Shown here: positions 9,454-19,062 of the stretch, in pieces
Numbering within the stretch: the stretch's first letter is position 1
How the letters are laid out: each line of letters opens with the position of its first letter
NCBI GenBank assembly: GCA_041391745.1
Contig: JAWKNK010000016.1
Coordinates: forward strand, 6,341 to 70,340
Direction: 5' to 3'
Length of the DNA stretch: 64,000 bases
From: JAIXWP01 sp041391745
Lineage (GTDB): Bacteria; Bacteroidota; Bacteroidia; Flavobacteriales_D; Sanyastnellaceae
Notes under the pieces: generated by a model
Database searches by the model: none
Seen by the model: only the letters and a program-made list of their open reading frames with translations
What the model was told of the DNA's origin: nothing
Program-made: the position numbers and the translations under genes

Positions 9454-9472
9454 TACAACTTCTTAAGTTGTA
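9454..9472. repeat. Short inverted repeat between the two choice-of-anchor L genes
   Basis: TACAACTT and AAGTTGTA form a perfect 8-bp stem around a CTT loop. There is no T-run on the plus strand, so it is not a standard terminator. TACATTCG, close to the TAnnTTTG -7 box, overlaps its right arm. It could be an operator or an RNA hairpin. Confidence 0.3.
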
Positions 9473-9502
9473 CATTCGTCAACATTCCAAAGCCAAAATG
9501 GT

Positions 9503-11056
9503 ATGCTAAGAAAACTGATTTTAACTTTTTCATTGGGAGCATTTGCGGTTGCAGTAAATGCGCAAGTAGCTGTAAGCTATATGACTGCTGATGAAGCGGT
9601 ACAAACGCTTTTAGGTCCTAACATCATCTATTCAAATCCTCAGTTCTCTGGAGATGCCCTTCAATTGGGGTATATGTCTGGAGCCGTAAATCCTTTCGAA
9701 ATTCCATCGGGAATTGTATTGGGTACTGCAGATATTGAAGTAATTAATCCGAACGGTACAGGCGGTGGATTTATCAACGGAATAGATGGGTCTCCAGATT
9801 TGCTTGCGGTGGCGAACTCTGTTCCTCCACTTATCGGTCAAAGTTTTACGGTAAGTTCAATCAACGACGTAGCAACTTTAGAATTTGATTTCGTTGCCAA
9901 CGGAACGGAATTGAATTTCGACTTCATTTTCGCGAGTAATGAATATTTGACTTTCGTTAATACGCAATACAATGATGCATTCGGCTTCTTTTTGAGTGGC
10001 CCTGGAATCACTGGACCCTACAGCTCACCAGCAGGATTTCCTGATGGAGCAATCAATATTGCGGTTATTCCTGACAGTGACCCATCACTGCCGGTTACAA
10101 TCAGTAGCGTAAATCCAGGATTAAATAGCAACTATTATATCGACAACCCTCAGCAGTCCGTGATTGCAATGAATGGTTATACCAAAACCCTTACTGCAAT
10201 TGCTCCATTGATTTGTGGTGAAACTTATCACATTCGCCTTTCAATCGGTGATGGTGTGGATACGGCGCTAGACTCGATGGTATTCCTTGAAGAAGGTAGC
10301 TTTAGCATCGGCGGTCAATTGATTCAACCTATAGTGGTAAATCCAGTTCCAAACTTTCCTCCTTTTACAGTACTTGAGGGTTGTGTTCAAGGGCAATTCG
10401 TAATTACTCCTCCAAGTTGTATTATCGAAGAGTTGGTATTGGATATCACAATTGGTGGAACAGCTACGCTTGGTATCGACTATACTACGAATCTTACAGA
10501 TCAAATTGTATTTGAACCCGGAGATCCACCATTGACTGTAGATATTACTCCATTGGTAGATATCTTCCAAGAAGACTTGGAAACGATCACGATTTCTTTC
10601 GACTACATCGGATTGGATGGCCAACCTGCAACAGCATCTGCAACGTTGAATTTGATCGACTATCAGGATCCAACAATTGCTGATATGCCTGATACTTTTA
10701 TTTGTCCAAACACGAATGAGCAAGTTACAGCGCAAGCACTTGATGGCTATCCACCGTATTCTTATGAATGGTCTAGCGGTCAGATGACGGCCACAGCAAC
10801 ATTCTCAGAAGGCGATGCCGGTGAGTATGATGTGGTAGTGACTGATGCTTGTGGAAATTCTGGTACCAATTCAGTTCTGATTCTTGAGCCAGAAGAGCCA
10901 TTCGTTACAAATATTGATACGATTTATGTTTGTGTTGGAGATGATATTGGCCCATTGGTGAGTGGTGGAGTATTGCCATATACCTATTCACTAGCTAACC
11001 AAGCAGACACGATTTATATTAAACCTACAAATACGGAAGCGAACTTCACACATTAG
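9503..11056 (+). CDS. Second choice-of-anchor L secreted protein (3' part frameshifted)
   Basis: A clear signal peptide (MLRKLILTFSLGAFAVAVNAQ) is followed by a choice-of-anchor L domain parallel to that of its upstream neighbour. Both contain the block FNDAFGFFLSGPGITGPYS, or YNDAFGFFLSGPGITGPYS here. One or two Ig/PKD-like segments follow (YEWSSGQMTA, VVVTDACGNSG). The frame breaks after about residue 517. The remaining C-terminal part, including the sorting domain, continues in other frames to 11399. An intact protein would be about 630 residues and would use T9SS type B export. The pair probably arose by duplication, and this copy has fewer repeats. Confidence 0.85.
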   Translation: MLRKLILTFSLGAFAVAVNAQVAVSYMTADEAVQTLLGPNIIYSNPQFSGDALQLGYMSGAVNPFEIPSGIVLGTADIEVINPNGTGGGFINGIDGSPDLLAVANSVPPLIGQSFTVSSINDVATLEFDFVANGTELNFDFIFASNEYLTFVNTQYNDAFGFFLSGPGITGPYSSPAGFPDGAINIAVIPDSDPSLPVTISSVNPGLNSNYYIDNPQQSVIAMNGYTKTLTAIAPLICGETYHIRLSIGDGVDTALDSMVFLEEGSFSIGGQLIQPIVVNPVPNFPPFTVLEGCVQGQFVITPPSCIIEELVLDITIGGTATLGIDYTTNLTDQIVFEPGDPPLTVDITPLVDIFQEDLETITISFDYIGLDGQPATASATLNLIDYQDPTIADMPDTFICPNTNEQVTAQALDGYPPYSYEWSSGQMTATATFSEGDAGEYDVVVTDACGNSGTNSVLILEPEEPFVTNIDTIYVCVGDDIGPLVSGGVLPYTYSLANQADTIYIKPTNTEANFTH

Positions 11057-11399
11057 CATTGACACCTACCAATTAGTCTATTCGCATCAACGCGTGGTAA
11101 GATGGATGTAATCAGCAGGTTGCGGTTTGGGCTCATGTTATTTCATGCGGAACATTTATTCCAAACATCTTTACACCTAATGGCGACGGGAAGAATGACG
11201 CATTCGAAATTGAAGGTGTGCTTCGATATCCTGGAAGTTCATTGAAAGTATATAATCGTTTGGGGTACTCTTGTGTACGACAACGATAATTTATAATAAT
11301 ACATTTAAAGGAACAAGATTTGCCAGAAGGAACTTACTTCTACATCTTTGTAGATCGGATGGAGAAGTTTCTAGTGGTCAAGTCACACTACTCAGATAA
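11057..11399 (+). pseudogene. Detached T9SS type B sorting domain of the preceding gene
   Basis: Across several frames this stretch encodes CGTFIPNIFTPNGDGKND, then FEIEGVLRYPGSSLKVYNR, and finally LPEGTYFYIF and SGQVTLLR before TAA at 11397-11399. Together these make a complete CHU_C domain matching the one at the end of the upstream paralogue. Several small indels (around 11040-11130, 11260-11270 and 11310) separate the pieces. Most likely this is the true 3' end of the gene at 9503, broken by sequence errors or real decay. Confidence 0.8.
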
Positions 11400-11410
11400 A
11401 TAAGACTAGA

Positions 11411-11435
11411 GCCCGTCATTTCGACGGGCTTTTTT
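11411..11435. terminator. Bidirectional intrinsic terminator
   Basis: GCCCGTC and GACGGGC form a 7-bp GC-rich stem with a 5-nt loop, followed by a T-run on the plus strand. It serves the secreted-protein gene on the plus strand and lies directly after the expected gpmI stop codon on the minus strand. Confidence 0.85.
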
Positions 11436-12899
11436 ATGCCCGTAAATCGAGAATGGTGGGGCAACATCTGCCAACTTCCCACTTTTACAACCCTTTACTT
11501 CATCATCTATTATCCAAATCGAATTGGGATTGGTGGTGTAGGCCGTATTCGGTGGCAAGGCCATCATCATTTACAATGAAATCAGCATTCCCGTGGTCAA
11601 TAATCACGACAAAAGAATAGCCGTCTTTTTTTCCTTCATTTACCACTGCCTCAAGACATGCGTCCGCTGTTTCTACAGAGCTTTTTACAATGGCACTGAA
11701 CTCTCCTGTATGCCCTACCATATCAGGGTTCGCAAAGTTTAGACAAATGAAATCTGAAGGGTTATTTTGCATCAACTCAATGATTTTATCCTTAGTCCAA
11801 ATGCACTCATCTCTGGCATAAGATCATGGTAGCCACTTTTGGAGAAGAACCATAGCTCGTGTTTCGCCTTCAAACTCCAGGCTACTCTACCACCACTGAA
11901 AAAGAAAGTAACGTGTGGGTATTTTTCAGTCTCTGCAATCACCGAATCTGCGTCTTTCCATTCAATGGAAATGACCTCTCCCAATGTCTGTACGAGATTG
12001 TCTTTGTCATAAACAACATGCACATTTTTAAAAGTGTCATCATAGTTGGTCATTGTCATATAGTACAAATCCATTGGTTTCATTTCAAACTCTGGAAATG
12101 CTTGCTGACTTAACGTTTGAGTGATTTCACGGCAGCGGTCGGTGCGGAAATTGAAGCAAAAAACGACATCTCTGTTTCAATAATTGCACCCTCACCAATA
12201 ATGCAGGGTTTGATAAATTCATCTGTTATCAGTGGCATAGGCACTTTGAATGGCAGCTTCTGCCTCGAATAAACTTCGCCTTTTTGTGAACGAGCATGTC
12301 ATAAGCCCAGTTTCACACGCTCCCATCTCTTATCGCGGTCCATGGCATAATATCTACCACATACCGAAGCTATCTGAACGTTGGCCCCCGCTATAGCTGC
12401 ATCCACTTTTTTGATATGACCAAAGACCACTCTTGAGGTCGGTATCTCTACCGTCTGTGAAAGCGTGAATAAAAGTATTTACGTTCGGGCCGGAATTGGC
12501 AATTCCAGACAATGCAATCAAATGGTCGATGTGAGAATGGACTCCGCCATCGCTTGCAAGCCGAGTAAGTGAACTTTTTGTTGTTGGTTGATGCATATTC
12601 AAACGCCTGTGTGATGGTTTCATTTTTTGAAACTCACCTTCACGAATGGCAATATTGATTTTTACCAAATCCTGATAAACTACGCGTCCCTGCTCCAATA
12701 TTCATGTGGCCAACTTCACTATTCCCCATTTGACCTTCAGGCAGACCAGCATTTTCTCCGTCAGTTCTTAATTCTGCATTGGGATACTTTTTGAATATAG
12801 ACTATCGGTAAAGGAGTAATCTTCACAAATAGCGTTGCTATGATCCTTTCTTCCATGTCCCCAACCGTCTAATATTATTAATGCAACTTTCTTGCTCAT
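11434..12899 (-). pseudogene. gpmI: Phosphoglycerate mutase (2,3-BPG-independent), heavily frameshifted
   Basis: GpmI interconverts 3- and 2-phosphoglycerate in glycolysis using two Mn ions and a phosphoserine. The start ATG at 12899 gives MSKKVALIILDGWGHG. The phosphoserine motif GQMGNSEVGHMNIGAG is intact in its local frame. Later pieces include LASDGGVHSHIDHL, FIHAFTDGRDTD, CLNFANPDMVGHTG, DHGNADF and, after another shift, KLADVAPTILDL. The stop would be TAA at 11436-11434. The pieces lie in many frames. The span equals about 489 codons against the usual 505-510, so bases are missing overall. The last metal-ligand motif (HTTNP in the family) reads YTTNP here. A dying gene would be surprising unless a second mutase exists, and damage at this density suggests poor consensus. 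Confidence 0.85.
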
Positions 12900-12903
12900 A
12901 TGC

Positions 12904-13848
12904 TTATTTTTTTAATAAAGGAAGTGTGATTTTGAATGTCGTTCCTTTGGGATGATTTGCACTCACATCGATGCTTCCACTATGCAATTTTACTACGTTT
13001 TTGACAATGTATAGCCCAAGACCAGTTCCTTTAGATTTTCTTGTGTTTTCGTTGCCAATTCTGTAGAATTTATTGAAAATATTGTGACGTTCTTCCACTG
13101 GAATACCCACGCCTTCATCGGAGATTTCAAGTTGAATCATGTTCTGATTTCCAGATGTCTTGATCAAAACAGGACTTGTCTCAGTGCTATATTTTATTGC
13201 GTTCTCAATCAAATTAGTCATCATCGACTGCACGAGTTGAGGATCTCCATAGAACATTAGATTTTCTTGTAAGTCCAACTTAATTTCTCGGTCAGGAAAT
13301 AATGATTTATATCGCGAAGCACAAGAAGCAATATTCATCGAGATGTCAAAGTTCTCATCTTGAAATACTTGTTTGCTTTGGTCTAGTCTTGTGGCAAGCA
13401 GAATATTCTCTGAAAGTCCTTCCAGCCTTTTTGCCTCTTTTAATGCGTCCGATACTATCTTGGATTGCTGTTCTTCTGGCAGCTTTCGTGTTTTTAAAGT
13501 TTCTAAAAAAAGTTTGATAGCTGCAATCGGTGTTTTTAATTCATGGGTAACAGAAAGAAGAAATGTTTTTTCCATTCTAGCCAGTCTCAATTCTTTAGAA
13601 ATGTTTCTTTTAATCTGCCAAAATCCTAGTCCAAGCAGAAGCAAGAAAATGGACCCCTCGCCGATAATCATTATAATCTTTGTTTTAAGTAAAGGGGTAT
13701 GATCCACTCCGAGCATTATACTCTTCATCCGGTAAACCTCAGCATTCATATCAATCAAGTGATAGGCCCACCAAGTAGCTTGAAACAAAATGTAAATTCC
13801 TAAGATGTAGAGTATGAATAACGTTCTCTTTTCTTTCGACTCACTCAT
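12904..13848 (-). CDS. Two-component sensor histidine kinase
   Basis: This 314-residue inner-membrane kinase has two membrane segments (about 9-30 and 58-77) enclosing a short loop of about 30 residues, so it has almost no periplasmic sensor. The HisKA dimerisation domain holds His102 in SVTHELKTPIAAIKL. The ATPase domain shows the N box (NLIENAIKYS), G1 (DEGVGIP), F box (FNKFYRIG) and G2 (GTGLGLYIVKNV). There is no HAMP or receiver domain. No response regulator is adjacent, although these kinases are usually paired with one. It lies only 4 bp from the gpmI start. TACATTTG on the minus strand at 13860-13853 is a perfect -7 match just outside its start. Confidence 0.93.
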   Translation of the reverse strand: MSESKEKRTLFILYILGIYILFQATWWAYHLIDMNAEVYRMKSIMLGVDHTPLLKTKIIMIIGEGSIFLLLLGLGFWQIKRNISKELRLARMEKTFLLSVTHELKTPIAAIKLFLETLKTRKLPEEQQSKIVSDALKEAKRLEGLSENILLATRLDQSKQVFQDENFDISMNIASCASRYKSLFPDREIKLDLQENLMFYGDPQLVQSMMTNLIENAIKYSTETSPVLIKTSGNQNMIQLEISDEGVGIPVEERHNIFNKFYRIGNENTRKSKGTGLGLYIVKNVVKLHSGSIDVSANHPKGTTFKITLPLLKK

Positions 13849-13852
13849 AGCA

Positions 13853-13860
13853 CAAATGTA
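13853..13860 (-). promoter_or_regulatory. Bacteroidetes -7 box at the sensor kinase start
   Basis: TACATTTG, read on the minus strand, matches TAnnTTTG. It lies only 4 bp from the kinase ATG, so either the transcript has a very short leader or the true start is further in. No clear -33 TTG was found. Confidence 0.35.
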
Positions 13861-13898
13861 ATTCCTTCTTTTATATTTACCCCAGAGATGTCGTGCTA

Positions 13899-14669
13899 AT
13901 GATTGAAGATGCCCTTGGAAATATTATCAAAACTCGCAGTCCTATAAGGATCGTGAGTGTAGTCCCTAGTCAAACCGAATACTTGTTCGATTTGGGGTTA
14001 GAAAATGAAGTTGTAGGAATTACTAAATTCTGCATTCATCCACCATCATGGCTAAAAACCAAGCACATCGTGGGAGGCACAAAGAAGTTGAAGATAGATC
14101 TTGTGCGCGAATTGAATCCCGACCTAATTATCGCCAATAAAGAAGAGAATACCCTAGAAGATATCAAGGCGCTTCAAAAAGAATTTGAAGTTTATGTTTC
14201 TGATGTCACCGACATTTCCTCTGCATTAAAAATGATGAAAGATATTGCTACTATATGCAATAGAGTGGACAGTTTCGAAGTAATTCATCATCAGATTTTG
14301 AGTAGAATATCGAATGTAAATGCTTCAAATGTGATTAAAAAGGGAGCGATTTATTTGATTTGGAACAATCCCTTAATGACTGTTGGTGGAGATACATTTA
14401 TTTCAGATATGATGAAGCACGCGGGTTTTCATAATTTATTCATCGACAACAAGAGATACCCAACCATCTCCATACAAGAAATACAGACGCTAAAACCAGA
14501 GTATTTATTACTTAGCTCAGAACCTTTTCCTTTTAATGAATCGCACCTGCAGGAGTTTTCGAATTTGTTGCCTGAAACCCGCGTCATTATCGTAGATGGC
14601 GAAATGTTTAGTTGGTATGGATCGAGGATATCAATGGCTTTCGATTACTTTAAGCAGTGGATTGACTAA
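13899..14669 (+). CDS. BtuF/TroA-like helical-backbone metal receptor without signal peptide
   Basis: The family consists of substrate-binding proteins for vitamin B12 or iron-siderophore ABC importers. Recognisable parts are RIVSVVPSQTEYLFDLGL, EVVGITKFCIHP, LNPDLIIANKEEN and the C-terminal YPTISIQEIQTLKPEYLLLSSEPFPF. I chose the ATG at 13899 over the GTG at 13893. Either way the protein (256-258 residues) has no signal peptide or lipobox, and the 50-bp gap to the divergent kinase leaves little room for one. No permease or ATPase gene is near. It may be a cytoplasmic member of the family with another role. The fold assignment is firm but the ligand is unknown. Confidence 0.8.
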   Translation: MIEDALGNIIKTRSPIRIVSVVPSQTEYLFDLGLENEVVGITKFCIHPPSWLKTKHIVGGTKKLKIDLVRELNPDLIIANKEENTLEDIKALQKEFEVYVSDVTDISSALKMMKDIATICNRVDSFEVIHHQILSRISNVNASNVIKKGAIYLIWNNPLMTVGGDTFISDMMKHAGFHNLFIDNKRYPTISIQEIQTLKPEYLLLSSEPFPFNESHLQEFSNLLPETRVIIVDGEMFSWYGSRISMAFDYFKQWID

Positions 14670-14763
14670 CTGTCTTTGCCAATTCACATACGTTTTGGGA
14701 TAATTGACGCTTTTTTAGTTTTTCGTTAAGGTCAAGTGCCGTTTCTTTGTAGGAAGAATAAAA

Positions 14764-17030
14764 ATGCGTCAAACACTAGCTTTTTTCTTAATCTTATCCA
14801 GCACGCTGCTACATGCTCAGCGCGTAGGCGTGGTATTGAGTGGAGGAGGGGCTACCGCATTCGCTCATGTTGGTTTTTTAAAAGCATTAGAAGAAAACGA
14901 TGTGCCTATTGATTATATAGGTGGCACAAGCATGGGAGCAGTAATCGCTGCAATGTACTCTTCCGGATATTCCGTAGCAGAAATCGACTCGCTCGTTCAC
15001 ACCCAAGGATTCATGGATGCTGTTACAGGTAAGCTGGACGATGATTGGAAATTTTATTTTAAAAATGCCGATCCAACAGCGGAAATGGCAACAATAAAGT
15101 ATTCGAAAGGAACTTTTATTAGCAATGCGATTCCAACCAATCTGATTGACCCTGCAATGTTGGATTGAACCTGATGGAAGCTTTTTAGTCAAGCTGATGC
15201 TGTACAAATAACAATTTTGATAGTCTTTATGTCCCTCTTTTCGATGTATCGCGGCGATGTCAAGAACAAAAGAGAGATTATATTCAGAAATGGACCTCTC
15301 AATATCGCCACTCGCGCTCGAGTACTTATCCATTCTATCTACCACCACGCAGGGTAGATGGAGCTTTATTGTTTGATGGAGTGTATTTATAACAATTCCT
15401 GTGCAGAGACGATTCACTCGTGAATTTTCACCCGATGTTATCATTGATAATGTTCAAGAAAATGGAGATCCAGTTGAAGGTGATATTTTTTCGCAGCTTG
15501 AAAGCACGATTTTATTTCGAATCTAACTCAGAAAAGTTTGCGATGAAAGGATCATCATTGAGCCTAAAACAAGCGAAATAGGCACATTCGATTTTGACAA
15601 GCTGGATGCTGCAATGGATTTGGGCTATGTTGACGTTGGATAGCCTTCAAGTCATTCAGGAAATGGTGCCGCGAAAAATGTCTTTAGATGAAAAAAATGA
15701 AGGTAGAAAGAAATTTCGTTCTCAATTCAAACCATTGGTTGTAGAAGAGATCAATATCAACGGAATTGACAAGGCACAAGGCTATTACATCCGTAAAATG
15801 ATGGGGAGAAATAAGTCAGCGATTCCTTTGGATCAGTTGAAACCAACCTACTTCAGAATTTTTTCTGATGATAAAATCAAATCCATTTTTCCCCAACTTG
15901 AATTCAATCGAGAGTCAAATCGATTTAAGATGAAGTTGGATGTAGAAAAGGAACGAGACTTATTCGTTTCATTTGGTGGTAATTTCTCATCTCGTTCTAT
16001 CAATACTGGCTTTGTTGGTTTGAAGTACAATCTCTTCGGCAAAACTAGTGCTACTTTATCTGCGAACAGCTATTTCGGACGATTCTACGCATCTCTTCAC
16101 GGCGATGTGAGATGGGATTTACCTGGAACATTTCCTTTTTCACTTTCAGGAAGCTTTACCCAAAATAGATGGGATTACTATAAATCGCTCACCACATTTT
16201 TCGATGATACAAACCATCATTTGTGTTGTTGAATGAAAGAACAGGTAAAATAGCTGCTACAATTCCTGCAGGTAATAAAGGTAAATTCACAGCTTGTGCG
16301 GGATACACTTATCTTTTTGATGAGTACTATCAAACACAAAATTTTATTTCTACAGATACCGCAGACCGGACCAATTTCGATGCATTCGTTTTGAGAACGA
16401 AGCTGGGAACGTTCGACTTTAGATAGATTTCAATATGCGAAGTCGGGAACGAGAATGGAAATTTCTGTGAAGTATATGAATGGTAAGGAGTCTACCGTAC
16501 CAGGAAGTACAACATTGATTAAAGACACCATCAGTACTTTTCATGATTGGTGGACCGCGAAATTTCACTACACCAATTACTTTTTAGCTACTAGAAAATT
16601 TCATGGAGGTTTTTTAATTGAAGGTGTAGCCAGCAATCAGGATTTGTTCAATAATTACATTTCCTCAGTGATTATGGCCAGTGCATTCCAGCCCATCCCT
16701 GAAAGTCAGACCTACTTTATGCCCCAGTTCAGAGCGTATAATTATGCCGCAGCTGGTCTTATGGCAGTGTGGTCAATGGGAAAAAATCTGGACTTGCGTG
16801 GCGAGGTGTATCATTTCGGAGCTTACAGACGAATCGTAAACGACATCAACAATCTTTCAAGATTTGATGATGAATACAAGTCATATTTTATGGCGAGTAC
16901 GGCCGTGGTATTTCATTCGCCTCTAGGACCTATCAGTGTGTCGGCCAACTATTATGATCGAAAAGAAACGCCGTGGAGCATCTTATTTAATTTCGGTTAT
17001 ATCGTTTTCAACCCAAGCGTGCGCAACTGA
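14764..17030 (+). pseudogene. Patatin-like phospholipase with POTRA and outer-membrane barrel, frameshifted
   Basis: A signal peptide (MRQTLAFFLILSSTLLHAQ) precedes a patatin domain with the oxyanion loop GGGATAFAHVG and the nucleophile motif GTSMG. The catalytic Asp of the DGG motif is visible near 15373 as LFDG followed by a break. A POTRA-like segment follows (VVEEININGIDKAQGYYIRKMMG), then a beta-barrel ending in FNFGYIVFNPSVRN. This is the PlpD/RssA-like type Vd layout, about 755 residues if repaired. The frame breaks near 15166, several times up to 15600, near 16213 and near 16415. All domains are present in order and the fragments keep coding character, which fits sequence error better than decay. 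It probably hydrolyses phospholipids at or outside the outer membrane. Confidence 0.8.
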
Positions 17031-17070
17031 TGCGTTCGTTTTTCTTACTTTCGTTACCTAATTTTGTACA

Positions 17071-18105
17071 ATGAGTAAATTGAGATTTTCAGTTATTGGT
17101 GCCGGGCATATCGGTAAACGACATGCAGAAATGATTTCTCGAAATGAGGGAGCAGAGCTCGTGGCGATGTGCGATTCACGTACGATAGAAGAGTGCGGAG
17201 TGAATAATGACGTTCCTTTTTATCATGATCCAAAGGAGATGATTGAAAATGGACCAGAATGCGATGTTGTTTGTGTATGTACTCCAAATGGAATGCACGC
17301 GGAACATGCTTTACTTGCTCTGAACAACAGAAAGCATGTGGTTGTTGAAAAGCCAATGGCCTTGACCAAGTTGGATTGTGAAAGAATCATTTTTACTTCA
17401 CTTCAAGCACAAAGACAAGTTTTTTGTGTAATGCAAAATCGATATAGCCCCCCGAGCATCTGGATGAAAGAAATGATTGAAAATAATGTGCTCGGCGAAA
17501 TTTATATGGTGAATATCAATTGCTATTGGAATCGTGACGAGAGATACTATAAAAAGAACCATTGGAAGGGAAACCTTAAATTGGATGGAGGAACCTTATT
17601 TACTCAGTTCTCACACTTTGTAGACATCATGTATTGGCTGTTTGGTGATATCATCAACATTCACTCAAGATTCATGGATTTCAATCATCAGCAATTGACA
17701 GACTTCGAAGACTCCGGTATGATTACGTTTGATTTTATTAATGGTGGTACTGGTAGCTTTAATTTTTCTACCTCGGTTTGCAATACCAATTTTGAAAGCA
17801 GTATGACGGTTATTGCAGAAAAAGGAACCATTAAAGTTGGTGGGCAATACATGAATGAGGTGGTTTACTGCAATGTGGAAGGATATGAAATGCCTGAACT
17901 TCCGGAAGGAAATCCTGCAAATGATTATGGCGCATACAAAGGAAGTGCAGCAAATCACGTTTATATAATTGAGAACGTGGTGGACACACTCCTCGGTAAA
18001 TCAAATATCACAACAAATGCTTTAGAAGGCATGAAAGTGGTGGACATTATCGAAAGGATGTATCAAGGAGCTCCAGCTATTAGAAAGCAAGTTTCGAACC
18101 CATAG
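17071..18105 (+). CDS. Gfo/Idh/MocA family sugar dehydrogenase
   Basis: This 344-residue NAD(P)-dependent oxidoreductase begins MSKLRFSVIGAGHIGKRHAEM, with a GxGxxG dinucleotide-binding fold. It has the family motif VVEKPMALT, where Lys is the usual catalytic or structural residue, and a C-terminal beta-sheet domain with DGGTLFTQFSHFVDIMYWLFG. The composition resembles WbpB-type dehydrogenases acting on UDP-N-acetyl-hexosaminuronic acids in surface polysaccharide synthesis, but the substrate cannot be fixed from sequence. The FemAB-like transferase follows 10 bp downstream, so the two are probably co-transcribed. TAATTTTG lies only 4 bp before the ATG and TACTTTCG further up, either of which might be the -7 box. 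Confidence 0.88.
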   Translation: MSKLRFSVIGAGHIGKRHAEMISRNEGAELVAMCDSRTIEECGVNNDVPFYHDPKEMIENGPECDVVCVCTPNGMHAEHALLALNNRKHVVVEKPMALTKLDCERIIFTSLQAQRQVFCVMQNRYSPPSIWMKEMIENNVLGEIYMVNINCYWNRDERYYKKNHWKGNLKLDGGTLFTQFSHFVDIMYWLFGDIINIHSRFMDFNHQQLTDFEDSGMITFDFINGGTGSFNFSTSVCNTNFESSMTVIAEKGTIKVGGQYMNEVVYCNVEGYEMPELPEGNPANDYGAYKGSAANHVYIIENVVDTLLGKSNITTNALEGMKVVDIIERMYQGAPAIRKQVSNP

Positions 18106-18115
18106 TAATGTATCC

Positions 18116-19060
18116 ATGCACGTTCAGGAAATTAATCCAAACAATAGAGAAGAGTTTTTTAAACTTCAAAAGCTGAGCAATGAAGTGTATTCTTCTGAAG
18201 AATGGGTGAACGCTTATCCTGAAAGCATAAAGTGTTTTGGAATCTTCAAAGACTCACAACAATTGGTGGGTGGATTCGTAGCGTATGAAGCAGAAAAGAA
18301 AGGAATAAAAATGCTCATTACTCCACCATTCGCATCGCATGTGGGATGGTTTTTTAATTCTGCAAAATCTGCACAAGCAAAGTTAAACTCTGAGCGAAAG
18401 GATTCTATCCAGGCCATTGCAGACTTTCTTCAAAATTCAAATTACAAATATTTCAAATTGGAATTTGGTAAGGATGCGGAAGACATGCAACCTTTTATTT
18501 GGAAGAAGTTTAAAGTGGAAGTGAAATACACCTATGTTGTCGATTTGCTACAATCGGAGGCTGATCTGCTCGCACATCTCGATCCTAAATTGCGCAACAA
18601 ACTGAACAAAGATTCGAAAGAATTTTCTTGGGATGAAAGTAAAAATCCCGATGCTTCATTTCGACTTTTTTCAGAAACATTGAAAAGAAGTGGTGTACAT
18701 TTTAATGCTGAAGTTTTGAAAGCTTTGTTGAAGAGTCCAATACTTCACCCCATTTATGCGAAGCAAAATGACACTGAAATTGCAATGGCTTGTTTTGCGG
18801 GACAAGGAAATCGCTGCTATTATTTATTTGGTTCTATAGATCGCAACAATACCGACAATTCACTCGGACCAAAATCCATTTGGAATGCGATGATAAGTGC
18901 AAAAAAAATGGGATTTGAATTGTTTGATATGGAAGGTTCAATGGTGCCTGAAATAGAATCTTATTTTCGTCAATTTGGTGGAAAATTGGAAAACCTCTAC
19001 ACCATAAAAGGCGGACGGGGCCTGTGGCCCCGTCTCATTCAATGGTATTTGAATAAATAA
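18116..19060 (+). CDS. FemAB/GNAT-like acyl or aminoacyl transferase
   Basis: This 314-residue soluble protein has a GNAT-like fold of the FemAB type. The C-terminal half contains the pattern YYLFGSIDRNNTDNSLGPKSIWNAMISAKK followed by FELFDMEGS and FRQFGGKLENLYTIKGG, typical of peptidoglycan-bridge or surface-sugar modifying transferases in Bacteroidetes. It lies 10 bp after the Gfo/Idh gene, so the pair may modify a surface glycan. No polysaccharide cluster surrounds them. Donor and acceptor are unknown. Its 3' end meets the convergent TPR gene with a 2-bp gap. Confidence 0.72.
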   Translation: MHVQEINPNNREEFFKLQKLSNEVYSSEEWVNAYPESIKCFGIFKDSQQLVGGFVAYEAEKKGIKMLITPPFASHVGWFFNSAKSAQAKLNSERKDSIQAIADFLQNSNYKYFKLEFGKDAEDMQPFIWKKFKVEVKYTYVVDLLQSEADLLAHLDPKLRNKLNKDSKEFSWDESKNPDASFRLFSETLKRSGVHFNAEVLKALLKSPILHPIYAKQNDTEIAMACFAGQGNRCYYLFGSIDRNNTDNSLGPKSIWNAMISAKKMGFELFDMEGSMVPEIESYFRQFGGKLENLYTIKGGRGLWPRLIQWYLNK

Positions 19061-19062
19061 GA

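Noticed and set aside
10990..16450. Programmed ribosomal frameshifting as the cause of the split genes
   Set aside because: No slippery heptamer with downstream structure was seen, breaks occur many times per gene and in both directions, and essential motifs are interrupted.
17071..19060. A surface-polysaccharide gene cluster
   Set aside because: Only two plausible genes (a Gfo/Idh dehydrogenase and a FemAB-like transferase) are together, with no glycosyltransferase, flippase or polymerase near.
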